Shown: piece after piece, positions 16,047 through 24,074 of the stretch
How the letters are laid out: each line of letters opens with the position of its first letter
Numbering within the stretch: position 1 is the stretch's first letter
NCBI RefSeq assembly: GCF_015206995.1
Contig: NZ_JADEXR010000058.1
Location: 1-32,481 of the forward strand
Origin: an aff. Roholtiella sp. LEGE 12411
GTDB lineage: Bacteria; Cyanobacteriota; Cyanobacteriia; Cyanobacteriales; Nostocaceae
Direction of reading: 5' to 3'
DNA: 32,481 bases
Notes under the pieces: generated by a model
What the model saw: the letters and a program-made list of their open reading frames with translations, nothing else
Told to the model about the DNA's origin: nothing
The model's database searches: none
Position numbers and translations under genes: made by a program

Positions 16047-16613
16047 ATGAACGTTTTGAGAGCTTTCTTGAAAAAATTGCGGCTGCGCCAGGTGTTAACT
16101 ATCTTTTTAGCTGGGTTATTATTGGTAGTTAGCACTGCTTGTAGCGGGGCAAATGCCACAGGTGCAAATCCACAAAATCCTGCTGTCCAAGCTGGCGGAG
16201 CGAACAATCCTTATAAGGATGGTGGAGACAAATATACCAATTATCGGATGTCTACAGATCCGAAAGTAACGAACACAAAAGCTAACAAGCAACAAAACCA
16301 AGCTAGCGTACAGCCAAGCTCACAATTTATCATTGCCACAAATAGAGAATCTGAGCTACTTTATCCCGGTGCTGAGACACCAGCAGGTCGAGTTAATAAA
16401 GAAGCAGAACTGCCAATCATCACTGATAAAGACTTTCGCCAACCTGAACCAGGTGGCTTAATTCAACGTGAACCAAATTTAGGAACTCGGGTTCAAGAAC
16501 GAATTGAAACTGTAAAAGAAGAATTTGAAGAGGCTTCCGGCTTTCTGAAAGAAAAGGCAGATGAGGCAGGTACTAGACCTGAATTACAAAAAAACCCGGC
16601 AGTAGGCAGATAG
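16047..16613 (+). CDS. Predicted lipoprotein, DUF6658-like, paralog of next gene
   Basis: Starting at ATG 16047, the product has 188 residues. It has a basic N-terminus and a hydrophobic signal (VLTIFLAGLLLVV) ending in STACSG, a lipobox-like site that would place a lipidated Cys at the membrane. The mature part is polar and probably disordered, with Asn/Gly/Gln-rich stretches. A helical C-terminus follows (ERIETVKEEFEEASGFLKEK). ATG 16038 would add three residues, but 16047 agrees with the Shine-Dalgarno and aligns exactly with the N-terminus of the paralog at 16711. I recall similar cyanobacterial proteins as DUF6658, without known function. The two paralogs are probably co-transcribed, 97 bases apart. 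Confidence 0.7.
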   Translation: MNVLRAFLKKLRLRQVLTIFLAGLLLVVSTACSGANATGANPQNPAVQAGGANNPYKDGGDKYTNYRMSTDPKVTNTKANKQQNQASVQPSSQFIIATNRESELLYPGAETPAGRVNKEAELPIITDKDFRQPEPGGLIQREPNLGTRVQERIETVKEEFEEASGFLKEKADEAGTRPELQKNPAVGR

Positions 16614-16710
16614 AATTCTAATTTCGTCTCAATATCTGAGATTTGAAATTAATTCTAAATGCTTTCTTGGTTAACGTTTAATTAGACACAAAATTGCAAG
16701 GACTGGAACT

Positions 16711-17304
16711 ATGAAAAGAGCAATCAATTGGCTGAAAAATATTCGTCCCGCGAAGATTTTAACGGTCTTCCTAGTAGGAATTTTCCTATTTATGACCCAG
16801 GCTTGCGGTGCTCGTGGAATAGCAACACCACCACCACAACCCGATTCTCAATCATCTTATACCAAACGATACGATCCCACAAAAGATTATCCTCTCTCTT
16901 CTCCTGCTGGTGGAATGAATAATTTTAGTGATGTAGACCCCAGAGCTGGAGGAACTGAGAAGGCAGCAAACGATAGATCTGAAGCGCTATCAAAAAATGC
17001 TCAAAGGAATGTTGAAGAAAAAGGGATTGACAGTCGTGAGCAATACGAACGAAATTTTAAAGACGGTACATCCTTTGGTGAAAGAGTGAAAAATTTGGGT
17101 GAAGATGTTGGTAGTTCTGCTGGAGAAGTCGGAGAAGGAGTCGCTAAGGGAACTAAGCGCGGGATTGAAAATATCCAGGAAAACACTCAGAACGCTGCTA
17201 AAAGCTTGACCAAAAATATCCAACGTGCAGGCGAGGATGCTGGAAAAAATATTCAGCGAACAACCGAGGATGCAGCTGACGCTGTAAATAGGACAGTCAG
17301 ATAG
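16711..17304 (+). CDS. Predicted lipoprotein with LEA-like amphipathic C-terminus
   Basis: The 197-residue product aligns with the preceding protein over the signal region: MKRAINWLKNIRPAKILTVF, then TQACG as the lipobox-like cleavage site near residue 30. The C-terminal 90 residues are a long amphipathic helix of roughly 11-residue periodicity. Repeated units resemble GxxVKNLGEDVG, ENTQNAAKSLTKNIQRAGED and KNIQRTTEDAADAVNRTV, similar to LEA/apolipoprotein-like proteins that coat membranes. A stress or desiccation role is therefore possible but inferred only from composition. AAGGA lies about ten bases before the ATG. A terminator-like hairpin follows at 17331. Confidence 0.7.
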   Translation: MKRAINWLKNIRPAKILTVFLVGIFLFMTQACGARGIATPPPQPDSQSSYTKRYDPTKDYPLSSPAGGMNNFSDVDPRAGGTEKAANDRSEALSKNAQRNVEEKGIDSREQYERNFKDGTSFGERVKNLGEDVGSSAGEVGEGVAKGTKRGIENIQENTQNAAKSLTKNIQRAGEDAGKNIQRTTEDAADAVNRTVR

Positions 17305-17330
17305 ACTGATTAAAATTAATTATTGATTGT

Positions 17331-17359
17331 AGGACAGGCTTCCTGCCTGTTCTATGTTT
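17331..17359 (+). terminator. Terminator after the lipoprotein pair
   Basis: AGGACAGGC (17331-17339) pairs with GCCTGTTCT (17345-17353) with one G-T wobble around a five-base loop. TTTT follows at 17356-17359. It lies 27 bases after the stop codon of the second lipoprotein gene. Confidence 0.6.
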
Positions 17360-17561
17360 TGCACTTATGATGATTGTTATTAGTCTTTATATCATTTTCA
17401 AAGTAAAAAATAGTATAAATTTTACTTATTTAAATCAATTAACTTCTATGTATATATTATCTATTAATCTTAGTAAGCCATTAACTATAATCTAAATCCG
17501 GTAAGCTAAAGTAAGCGATCGCGATACCATCCTTATAATGTAAATCAAATCACATAAGCTT

Positions 17562-17927
17562 ATGGAGCCAGACTCTTTACAAACCGAGGTGATTCTGACG
17601 TATCCCCGTGAGTCCCTCGGTAGAGTGCAACTTGATTGGACACCCCAGCCCGGAAACTATCTTGATTTTCAAGGTAAAACCTACGCGGTTTTAGAGCGCC
17701 GCCACAGATATCAATTAAAGGCTGGGCGCTACCGCTTGCATAATATTGCTATTTACGTACAATCTGCTAAACGACCATCTGAGAAAAGTTTAGTACAGGG
17801 ACGTTGGGTAATTGGTGATGCTAGTTGCCGATATAATGCTTGTTCAGAAATTATTCGCTGTGCTGTAAACCCAGATGGCCCTTGCAAGTCTTGCCGCTTT
17901 TATGAAAATTTAGAAGTCAGGAGTTAA
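17562..17927 (+). CDS. DUF6464-like Cys-rich protein
   Basis: The 121-residue cytosolic protein has two parts. The first 80 residues look like a small beta domain (PQPGNYLDFQGKTYAVLERR, AGRYRLHNIAIYV). The last 40 carry five cysteines spaced C-x4-C-x4-C-x7-C-x2-C, in GDASCRYNACSEIIRCAVN and PDGPCKSCRFYE. This C-terminal signature matches cyanobacterial proteins that I recall as DUF6464, with no known function. The cysteine spacing could bind zinc or an iron-sulfur cluster, which is inferred. The ATG at 17562 has no clear Shine-Dalgarno. The gene converges on fmt with 49 bases between the stops. Confidence 0.7.
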   Translation: MEPDSLQTEVILTYPRESLGRVQLDWTPQPGNYLDFQGKTYAVLERRHRYQLKAGRYRLHNIAIYVQSAKRPSEKSLVQGRWVIGDASCRYNACSEIIRCAVNPDGPCKSCRFYENLEVRS

Positions 17928-17936
17928 GGCTTAGAA

Positions 17937-17957
17937 GTTAGGAGTTAGGAGTTATTA
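17937..17957. repeat. Heptanucleotide tandem repeat between convergent genes
   Basis: GTTAGGA is repeated twice (17937-17950), followed by a degenerate GTTATTA. The arm GGAGTTAGGA (17941-17950) is also the exact complement of TCCTAACTCC (17975-17984), which crosses the fmt stop, so the repeat may take part in a bidirectional terminator hairpin. Confidence 0.5.
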
Positions 17958-17976
17958 GTCTCATCTCTTGATCTTC

Positions 17977-18981
17977 CTAACTCCCAGAGCCAAAGACTTC
18001 TCCCACAGTTAAACGGTTACCATTGACAAAATCCCATCCCGACTGGGGACGTTTACCAGCTAGCTGAACTTCTCGCAATAGCAAAAAACCCTCCCCAGTT
18101 TGGGCGATCGCTCCAATTCCCTTAGCAATGCTCACTACTTCTCCAGGATTATTTAATTTAGTTGACAAATTAGACAATTTAGGGATTATTTCTTGCAATT
18201 CTGGTGGTAGCTCGCGATCGCAAGCAGAACCAAAGGGAGCGGAAGCCGTGATTTTCAGAGGTCTGTCACGAAAGATAGCAGTACAGTTAGGGTAAAAGCC
18301 CCTGATTTGATTGTGTAACTGGATAGCGCTTTTTGACCAATCCAAGCCATAATCTTGTTTTTGAATTAAAGGTGCATAACTAGCTTCTGAATTGTCTTGA
18401 GGAATTGGTTCAATTTCCTTACGTTCTAGCTTCAACAGAGTTTCCACTAACAAATCTGCACCAATTGCTGCTAGCCTATCGGCTAAATCTTGGGCATTCT
18501 CTAGTAATTCAACAGGTGTAATCGCTTTTAGAAGCATTGCCCCAGTATCCATCCCCGCATCCATTAACATGGTCGTGATCCCCGTCTCCCTTTCGCCGTT
18601 ATGTAGACACCACTGAACCGGAGCTGCACCTCGATATTTCGGTAAAATTGAGCCATGTAGATTAATGCACCCCAACTTTGGTATATCTAAGATTTTCTGC
18701 GACAAAATCTGTCCATAGGCGACGACAACAAACGCATCTGCGTCTAATTGTTTGAGTTGGGTTAAAGTTTCAGTGTTTTTTTTCACTGACTGGGGCTGCC
18801 ATACTGGCAAGGTATGATTATTGGCGATAGTTTTTATTGGGGAAGGGGTAAGTTTATTTCCGCGTTCCCGGCGTTTATCTGGTTGGGTTACAACTGCCAA
18901 CACTTCAAATTCTGAGTGATTCAGTAACTTTTCTAAAGTGGGGATAGCAAACTTGGGAGTACCAAAGAATACGATTTTCAT
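17977..18981 (-). CDS. fmt: Methionyl-tRNA formyltransferase
   Basis: This 334-residue enzyme transfers the formyl group of 10-formyltetrahydrofolate to Met-tRNA-fMet, making the initiator tRNA. The N-terminal Rossmann domain begins [20 protein letters not shown]. The active-site region contains [19 protein letters not shown], with the catalytic Asn and His, and the [10 protein letters not shown] loop. A C-terminal OB-like domain (about 210-334) starts after the [19 protein letters not shown] hinge. Length is a little above the usual 310-330. The ATG at 18981 lies at the end of a heptamer repeat that supplies three more upstream ATGs in other frames; no Shine-Dalgarno is seen. Confidence 0.95.
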   Translation of the reverse strand: MKIVFFGTPKFAIPTLEKLLNHSEFEVLAVVTQPDKRRERGNKLTPSPIKTIANNHTLPVWQPQSVKKNTETLTQLKQLDADAFVVVAYGQILSQKILDIPKLGCINLHGSILPKYRGAAPVQWCLHNGERETGITTMLMDAGMDTGAMLLKAITPVELLENAQDLADRLAAIGADLLVETLLKLERKEIEPIPQDNSEASYAPLIQKQDYGLDWSKSAIQLHNQIRGFYPNCTAIFRDRPLKITASAPFGSACDRELPPELQEIIPKLSNLSTKLNNPGEVVSIAKGIGAIAQTGEGFLLLREVQLAGKRPQSGWDFVNGNRLTVGEVFGSGS

Positions 18982-19013
18982 TAGTCATTAGTCATTAGTC
19001 ATTAGTTAATAGT
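18979..19013. repeat. Heptanucleotide tandem repeat spanning the fmt start codon
   Basis: CATTAGT occurs four times in perfect tandem (18979-19006), followed by a degenerate TAATAGT. On the transcribed minus strand the unit is ACTAATG, and the last ATG is the fmt start. The earlier ATGs start overlapping four-codon ORFs or a frame not shared with fmt. Confidence 0.85.
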
Positions 19014-19574
19014 AAGTGCGACCCTAATTACTGACAACTGATTTAATTACAACTTCAATGCTGTGGTGTAAAGCACCGTTGACTTTTGTAAAGAATATTT
19101 GATGATATATATGTTGTTACTAGGCGCTAGAGGATCTAAATGCTAAATTTAGTTCAAAATTTTTTCTCGAACTGGCGCTAAGTGCGATCGCGCTTATAAT
19201 AAGGTGATTTATGAAAAAATTTTTACCGATGAAGAGGGTGAACAGCCGTTCCAACCTACGATGTAATGATGTTGTGTGGTAGTTTTTATTCTGGAAATCA
19301 CCTACACTGTTGCTTTTCTACTGTTTTTTTTGAAAAATATCACAATTTCTGTTTTTTAGTGGATGACACTAGTGGTTTGTGAGTAACATATATTATGTGA
19401 TATGCCTTACCCAAATTTTTAAAGTAGCGCCTCACATTTATAGTTATCGGAGTTTCCACTGTTGCGGCAACGCCTGAACTAGCTAGGTAAATCCAGGCTA
19501 GTTACTACTAGCAACGTTCACTAAATACATAATTCTCTGACTTTCTGCTGCCAGTATTAATAACCTTAATTCTT

Positions 19575-19601
19575 CCTCATCAACACCAAATGTTGGTGAG
19601 G
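19575..19601 (+). other. Leader hairpin 1
   Basis: CCTCATCAAC (19575-19584) pairs with GTTGGTGAGG (19592-19601), one T-G pair included, around a seven-base loop. ATTC/GAAT can extend the stem after a small internal loop. No T-run follows. Confidence 0.4.
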
Positions 19602-19632
19602 TTGAATATAGAAACATAAATAGTGTATTTTT

Positions 19633-19657
19633 GGCAGAAATTACTTAGTTTTCTGCC
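19633..19657 (+). terminator. Leader hairpin 2, terminator-like
   Basis: GGCAGAAA (19633-19640) pairs with TTTCTGCC (19650-19657) around a nine-base loop, followed by GTTTATT. It lies 32 bases after leader hairpin 1 and could be a weak terminator or attenuator upstream of the gene at 19871. Confidence 0.35.
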
Positions 19658-19678
19658 GTTTATTATACGGGCATATTT

Positions 19679-19775
19679 TCGTAAAAACATCTTGTATGCC
19701 TTTACTAATAAAAGGTAATTAAATATACTTTTTTCGTAAAAATATGCAAAATTGGAAGTAAATATCTCGTAAAAA
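19679..19775. promoter_or_regulatory. Three TCGTAAAAA boxes
   Basis: The nonamer TCGTAAAAA occurs at 19679-19687, 19734-19742 and 19767-19775, all in the same orientation and all within 200 bases upstream of the start at 19871. The intervals are 55 and 33 bases; 33 is close to three helical turns. They may bind a regulator, which is an inference from repetition alone. Confidence 0.4.
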
Positions 19776-19870
19776 CTTTTGGTTTCTTGCTATACATATA
19801 ATTAGACTTTGCTCATTGCCGTATAAGCATTGCTCCTTACACAGCAACCACACTTTTAAAGAGTCTACAA

Positions 19871-21190
19871 ATGCTTAAACCCCTTTTGCTGTCAGGATGG
19901 TTCCGTACGCACCCCTTTCTTAATTACGTAGTTTTTGTGATACTGCTTGCACCTTTATTTGCGGCATCAGCTAACTCTAGCGCAGCCAAATCAAGAGTAG
20001 TAAAAGTAACTTCTATGACTGGAGAATCCGACTCTGTATCAAAAGAAGTGGCTGCTTTTAAGGAACCAGATATAGCTGAAATTGTCAAAGCTCAAACAAG
20101 CTCGTTGAGAGAATTTGACTCTGTGCCAATTAAAAAAACTGCTGTTAAGAAACCGCAAATATTAGCAGCGGATAAAATTAAGTCTTTGTTAGAAGAAAAT
20201 AATTATCTAGCAGATGATTCTCTGTCAAGCAGCAATGTGTCTACTGCTGATCCATTTGCAGCAGTTGAACTCGCGCCATCACCAGGGGTGTTTGTTAGTC
20301 AACTTCATTTAGTGGAGAAATTAAAAGCCGCTAAGATTAAGTCTTTGACAGAAAAAGAAAATTCTCAAGCAAGACAAAAGCCTGTTTCTCAATCATTGGC
20401 GGCTGTTGAACTTGCACCAATTGCAGGAGAATCACAACCAACTACAACAACGCAAACACCTGCTGAGGAAACTCAAGCAGAACAAACAGATCCCATAGGA
20501 AGTCCTCATCCTATTCCTTGGAAATGGATCACAGCTACTCAAGAGACTATTGGCTCCAAAGGTGGCTCTGGAGTGCGCTACTACCGCAGTGTACCTGTAG
20601 TTTCCCCAGATGGTAAATATGCTGTTTATAGTCGGGTGCAACTAGAAGTAAAACCAGAAATGTATAACAGTCGCGTCACCAGCGTTCTGTTTGTCCAAGA
20701 TATGCAAACCAAGAAGTTGTGGGTGATGGCTTCAACAGCTCCTGTTAGTGATCCTTTATTAGCTGTAAATGCTGTTTTACCAGAACAAGAACAGATCGAT
20801 ACAAATGGATCAATTGGGGTGTTAGTTCCCGTCAGCTGGTCCGAAAAAGGCGATCGCTTCTTAGCACGTAAGTTTAAAGGAATATTTAACACAGGTGATG
20901 CTACAGATCATGCAGTGATTTGGGATCGGCAAAAAAATCAAGCCAATATTGTTGCTCCGGCTCAAGAGGAAAATGAGCATGAGAAAATAGCGATATTATT
21001 AGGTTGGAGTAAAAGCCAACCCGATCATGTACTATTTCGTGCTGGTGAGATGGGCGAGGAAAACTGGCCTTTGGTAAAAGTAGCTAATGATGGCAAGACT
21101 GTACCCACAACAACAGATGCAGATCAGCCTATTACTTTTGGTAAAAAAGATACAGAAGTTTGGGCAGGGCCACAAGTCGCTTATCGGTAG
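19871..21190 (+). CDS. Exported or membrane-anchored protein with internal repeats, unknown function
   Basis: The 439-residue protein begins with an N-terminal hydrophobic segment (LNYVVFVILLAPLFAASANS, about 17-36), which could be a signal peptide or anchor. A polar, low-complexity region to about residue 210 contains two related blocks: KIKSL at 102 and 155, and AAVELAP at 130 and 177. The C-terminal 220 residues are globular, with strand-rich segments such as VSPDGKYAVYSRVQL and PVSWSEKGDRFLARKF that recall beta-propeller (TolB/WD40-like) proteins. This is a conserved cyanobacterial type as far as I recall, without known function. The ATG at 19871 has only a weak ribosome site. The long leader suggests regulated expression. 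Confidence 0.65.
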   Translation: MLKPLLLSGWFRTHPFLNYVVFVILLAPLFAASANSSAAKSRVVKVTSMTGESDSVSKEVAAFKEPDIAEIVKAQTSSLREFDSVPIKKTAVKKPQILAADKIKSLLEENNYLADDSLSSSNVSTADPFAAVELAPSPGVFVSQLHLVEKLKAAKIKSLTEKENSQARQKPVSQSLAAVELAPIAGESQPTTTTQTPAEETQAEQTDPIGSPHPIPWKWITATQETIGSKGGSGVRYYRSVPVVSPDGKYAVYSRVQLEVKPEMYNSRVTSVLFVQDMQTKKLWVMASTAPVSDPLLAVNAVLPEQEQIDTNGSIGVLVPVSWSEKGDRFLARKFKGIFNTGDATDHAVIWDRQKNQANIVAPAQEENEHEKIAILLGWSKSQPDHVLFRAGEMGEENWPLVKVANDGKTVPTTTDADQPITFGKKDTEVWAGPQVAYR

Positions 21191-21322
21191 TTTATAGAAA
21201 ATTTTATATGCTGTTCCCGTTATTGCCACTGGTGACGACGGGAAATTTTTTTAAGAGGAGACAGCTAACAGCCGTATGATCCAAAAGAGGTTCTGAGTTA
21301 TGAGTTAGTACAAGGAATCAAA

Positions 21323-21554
21323 ATGATTGAAAATACTATTCCCATATCAACTCTCTTTATTGGGCTTAACGGAATCACAGCAATTTTTCTTTCATATATT
21401 GCGGCATCTGAACGGGGTAAATACTAGGGTTTGGCATGGTGAGTCTAAGGAAGATATAGTGCAACAAGCTGATCCGCTAATCAATCCTAGTGCTTGGGCG
21501 GCTATGGTAAAGAATATAACTCAAAAGCTATTTCCCGATCAAAGAGATAAATAA
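21323..21554 (+). pseudogene. Frameshifted and truncated MAPEG-family gene
   Basis: AAGGA at 21312 precedes ATG 21323, which opens a frame reading PISTLFIGLNGITAIFLSYI and then AASERGK, typical of the first helix of cyanobacterial MAPEG proteins. It stops at TAG 21425-21427. In another frame the expected continuation appears at once: TRVWHGESKEDIVQQADP, then NPSAWAAMVKNITQK, ending at 21554. One extra base near 21420 explains the shift. The rest of the family (about 60 more residues with three helices) is absent. MAPEG proteins are membrane enzymes related to microsomal glutathione transferases. The locus is therefore a relic with two lesions, unless the shift is a sequencing error, which would not explain the missing C-terminus. 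Confidence 0.75.
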
Positions 21555-21597
21555 TACTAATTTCTAAACAAAGCTATTGTTATTTATGGTTGCTTTT

Positions 21598-21870
21598 TTA
21601 TTCAGGTATAGTTCCTTTCACTCGGCGGATAGGCAGATTAGCAATTAAAGCTGTGGTTCGTTGGTTGCTTTCTAGGGAGAACTCTAAGCCTTCCGTGTCA
21701 ATTTCTACATAGCGGCAGACTACATCTAGGATTTCTTGCCGCATTTTTTCCAACGTTTGAGGATCTAAGTCAGCGCGATCATGGGCAATCACCAATTGCA
21801 GGCGACGTTTAACTTGAGTGCGACTGTTGTCAGTACCGCGAGAAAAAAGTCGTTCTAGAAGTTCAATCAT
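21598..21870 (-). CDS. minE: Cell division topological specificity factor MinE
   Basis: This 90-residue protein stimulates MinD ATPase and drives Min patterning, so that MinCD stays away from mid-cell. The N-terminus [12 protein letters not shown] is the membrane-targeting sequence. It is followed by the MinD-contact helix ([18 protein letters not shown]) and the C-terminal dimerisation domain ([20 protein letters not shown]). I chose ATG 21870 because the family begins at this helix. A GTG at 21924 would add 18 residues and overlap the minD end by 19 bases, so translational coupling from that start is possible. It is the last gene of the leftward minC-minD-minE cluster. Confidence 0.92.
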   Translation of the reverse strand: MIELLERLFSRGTDNSRTQVKRRLQLVIAHDRADLDPQTLEKMRQEILDVVCRYVEIDTEGLEFSLESNQRTTALIANLPIRRVKGTIPE

Positions 21871-21905
21871 TGCAAATAGGTCTGGGGCAGAGACTGGAAA
21901 ATGAG

Positions 21906-22712
21906 TTAAACAATCTTTGTCCACAACAACCTTCGCAGACGGGCGAAGATGTTGTCCTGTGACGAGTCGATCTCAAGAAATTGGATCGATTCCCCTTCCA
22001 ATCTACGAGCAATGTTTTCAAAGGCTGTGGCAGCTAAAGAGGGAGTATCCGCTAATACTAAAGGTTCGCCGCGATTGGTAGAGACAATAACGCGCTCATC
22101 GTCAGGGATCACCCCAATTAGGGGTATTGCGAGAAGTTCCTGAACATCTTGCACTGACATCATATCATTCGCCTGTACCATTGAGGGTCTGATACGGTTA
22201 ATTATTAAATGAACACGCTTGATACCTTGTGCTTCTAATAACCCGACTACCCTGTCAGCATCACGAACGGCAGAAATTTCTGGCGTGGTGACAACTAGGG
22301 CTTCTTTAGCTGGGGCGATCGCATTTTTAAACCCATTTTCAATCCCAGCAGGGCTATCAATGATCACGTACTGATATTTCTGTGCCAGTGCATTCACTAG
22401 TAACTTCATTTGTTCGGGAGTGACTGCATCTTTAGAGCGGTTCTGTGCTGCTGGCAAAAGTACGAGGTTGGGTTGTCGCTTATCTTTCACCAAAGCTTGT
22501 TCTAAGCGACACTCCCTTGCCAGAACTTCCACCGCAGTATAGACAATGCGGTTTTCCAGCCCTAGCAGCAAATCCAAATTTCTTAGACCAAAATCCGCAT
22601 CAACTAAAGCAACTTGACGCCCTATTTTGGCTAAAGCCATGCCCAGATTTGCCGAAACTGTGGTTTTACCCACGCCTCCTTTGCCGGAGGTAATTACAAT
22701 AATGCGAGTCAT
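21906..22712 (-). CDS. minD: Septum site-determining ATPase MinD
   Basis: This 268-residue ParA/MinD-type ATPase dimerises with ATP on the membrane, recruits MinC and is released by MinE. The deviant Walker A motif [10 protein letters not shown] carries both the signature Lys11 and Lys16. The switch regions follow as [11 protein letters not shown] and [11 protein letters not shown]. The last residues ([15 protein letters not shown]) form the amphipathic membrane-targeting helix. The ATG at 22712 gives the canonical N-terminus. A 167-base gap with heptamer repeats separates it from minC; minE follows closely. Confidence 0.96.
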   Translation of the reverse strand: MTRIIVITSGKGGVGKTTVSANLGMALAKIGRQVALVDADFGLRNLDLLLGLENRIVYTAVEVLARECRLEQALVKDKRQPNLVLLPAAQNRSKDAVTPEQMKLLVNALAQKYQYVIIDSPAGIENGFKNAIAPAKEALVVTTPEISAVRDADRVVGLLEAQGIKRVHLIINRIRPSMVQANDMMSVQDVQELLAIPLIGVIPDDERVIVSTNRGEPLVLADTPSLAATAFENIARRLEGESIQFLEIDSSQDNIFARLRRLLWTKIV

Positions 22713-22760
22713 GGTAGAAATGCGCTCGATTAGGTTCAGGAAATATAAAACAGTAAACTG

Positions 22761-22796
22761 AAGTATAAAGTATGAAGTATCGTATCAAGTATGAAG
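22761..22796. repeat. Heptanucleotide repeat between minC and minD
   Basis: AAGTATA, AAGTATG and AAGTATC stand in tandem (22761-22781), then GTATC, another AAGTATG and AAG. This is a heptamer repeat of the type common between cyanobacterial genes, here in the leader of minD. Confidence 0.65.
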
Positions 22797-22879
22797 AAAT
22801 ATCTGAACTCCCTGATGAGGGTGAGGCATGAATATTTTCTTTACTTCATCCTTTATCCTGACATTTTCTAAGTAAATAT

Positions 22880-23938
22880 TTATGGCTCCTGATTGCTCCT
22901 GGATAATTGGTTTCTAGAAAAATCAGTAGCCCTAGCGATGCGAATTCCTTGAGGTGTAATATGTGCCACTTCTGGAGAAAACTGCATGGGCGATTTTTCT
23001 GGTGCTCTAGCTACAGCATCTGCTATCCGCAATTGGGTTGGTTCCATTTGCAGAGCCATAATCAGACACTCGCGATTGCCTCCGGCACCAGCGTGAGCAA
23101 CGCCACGTAAGCGACCCCAGACTAAAATATCTCCATCTGCGATTACAATACCACCGGGATTTAAATCTCCTAAGAGAATTATTGTACCAGGATGACGTAT
23201 TTCTACTCCAGAACGTACAGTCATTTCCAGATAGAGGGAATCTGCTAGGGGTATAGCCGCAGCTTTGGGTTCAGATGTCAAGGAAGTTACTGGCTGTAGT
23301 TGTTCTACAGAATAGCCGGCTGTTACCGCAGCGATCGCAGTTTGACGACGACTAGTCGAAACAGATGTTAGCTGGAGTTGTAAGTCATTTAAAGTTTCAG
23401 CAAGTTCTTGCAGTTGCCTAGCATCCACCAAGCGATCATACGCCATCAGATGCACTATAGTGTTAGGCATTCGTAAGCGATCGCTTGCATTCAAGCGGTG
23501 CTTCATCTGTTGCCAAATATCAGACCAACTTAATTCTGAGGCAGATACTTGAGATTCTGTTGGTAAAATTAATAACAGTCGTCCCTCCTCACTTTTCAAC
23601 TGGACTTGAATATTGTGATTTACCTGATGCTGAAGTAATGATGATTCGGTGGGATTGGAATCAGTCAGGATAAAATTTGATGCTGAATCAGAAAAAGCAG
23701 GATTGGAATCTAAATCCGGGTTAGTAGGATTTGACTCAACATCGCCAGGTGTAGAGTTTGATTTTAAATAAAGGAGAACAGATTTTAGCTCAGCATCTGG
23801 AAGGATAGAATCTGACTCTACATCAGCAACGCCAGAAACAGTAGAATTTACCTCTATATCAGAAAGAGTAGATATTGATTCTGCATTAGGGAATGCAGAA
23901 CTGGACTCTAAATTGGGTATAGCAGAATCAGAAGTCAT
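22880..23938 (-). CDS. minC: Septum site-determining protein MinC with repeat-rich N-terminal extension
   Basis: MinC is the FtsZ-polymerisation inhibitor positioned by MinD. Starting at ATG 23938 the product has 352 residues, much longer than the roughly 230 of E. coli MinC. Residues 1-100 are an acidic, Ser/Asn-rich extension of nine-residue repeats. The N-terminal MinC domain covers about 110-230 (QVQLKSEEGRLLLILP). The C-terminal beta-helix that binds MinD is clear: RSGVEIRHPGTIILLGDLNP, then GGIVIADGDILVWGRLRG, HAGAGGN and LIMALQMEPTQLRIA. A TTG at 23974 would add 12 residues but is less likely. It heads the leftward min cluster. Confidence 0.92.
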   Translation of the reverse strand: MTSDSAIPNLESSSAFPNAESISTLSDIEVNSTVSGVADVESDSILPDAELKSVLLYLKSNSTPGDVESNPTNPDLDSNPAFSDSASNFILTDSNPTESSLLQHQVNHNIQVQLKSEEGRLLLILPTESQVSASELSWSDIWQQMKHRLNASDRLRMPNTIVHLMAYDRLVDARQLQELAETLNDLQLQLTSVSTSRRQTAIAAVTAGYSVEQLQPVTSLTSEPKAAAIPLADSLYLEMTVRSGVEIRHPGTIILLGDLNPGGIVIADGDILVWGRLRGVAHAGAGGNRECLIMALQMEPTQLRIADAVARAPEKSPMQFSPEVAHITPQGIRIARATDFSRNQLSRSNQEP

Positions 23939-24074
23939 GCAGCACCAGCCAAAAGACGCAAATACACTGAGCAATTACCAATATTTAGATTAGTTGCAGA
24001 ATGCAACTACATCCTCACCCCAGAAAGTGATCAGTAGTTTAAGTTTAATAATGATCATCATCTTCACTTTTAAC

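Larger units (their letters stand above)
19014..19870. other. Long intergenic region and probable leader of the gene at 19871
   Basis: These 857 bases contain no supported gene; a 23-codon ORF at 19211-19282 is not convincing. Visible structures are a TATAAT box at 19195-19200, two hairpins (19575-19601 and 19633-19657) and three TCGTAAAAA boxes (19679-19687, 19734-19742, 19767-19775). It probably holds the fmt promoter and the promoter or leader of the exported protein gene. Confidence 0.5.

Noticed and set aside
19211-19282. 23-codon ORF with AAGG in front and TATAAT just upstream
   Set aside because: If the TATAAT box were a promoter, transcription would start after the supposed ribosome site; the peptide has no recognisable feature.
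21327-21554. 75-codon ORF starting at TTG as an independent gene
   Set aside because: Only its second half resembles protein (MAPEG); the first part is the out-of-frame reading of the MAPEG N-terminus.
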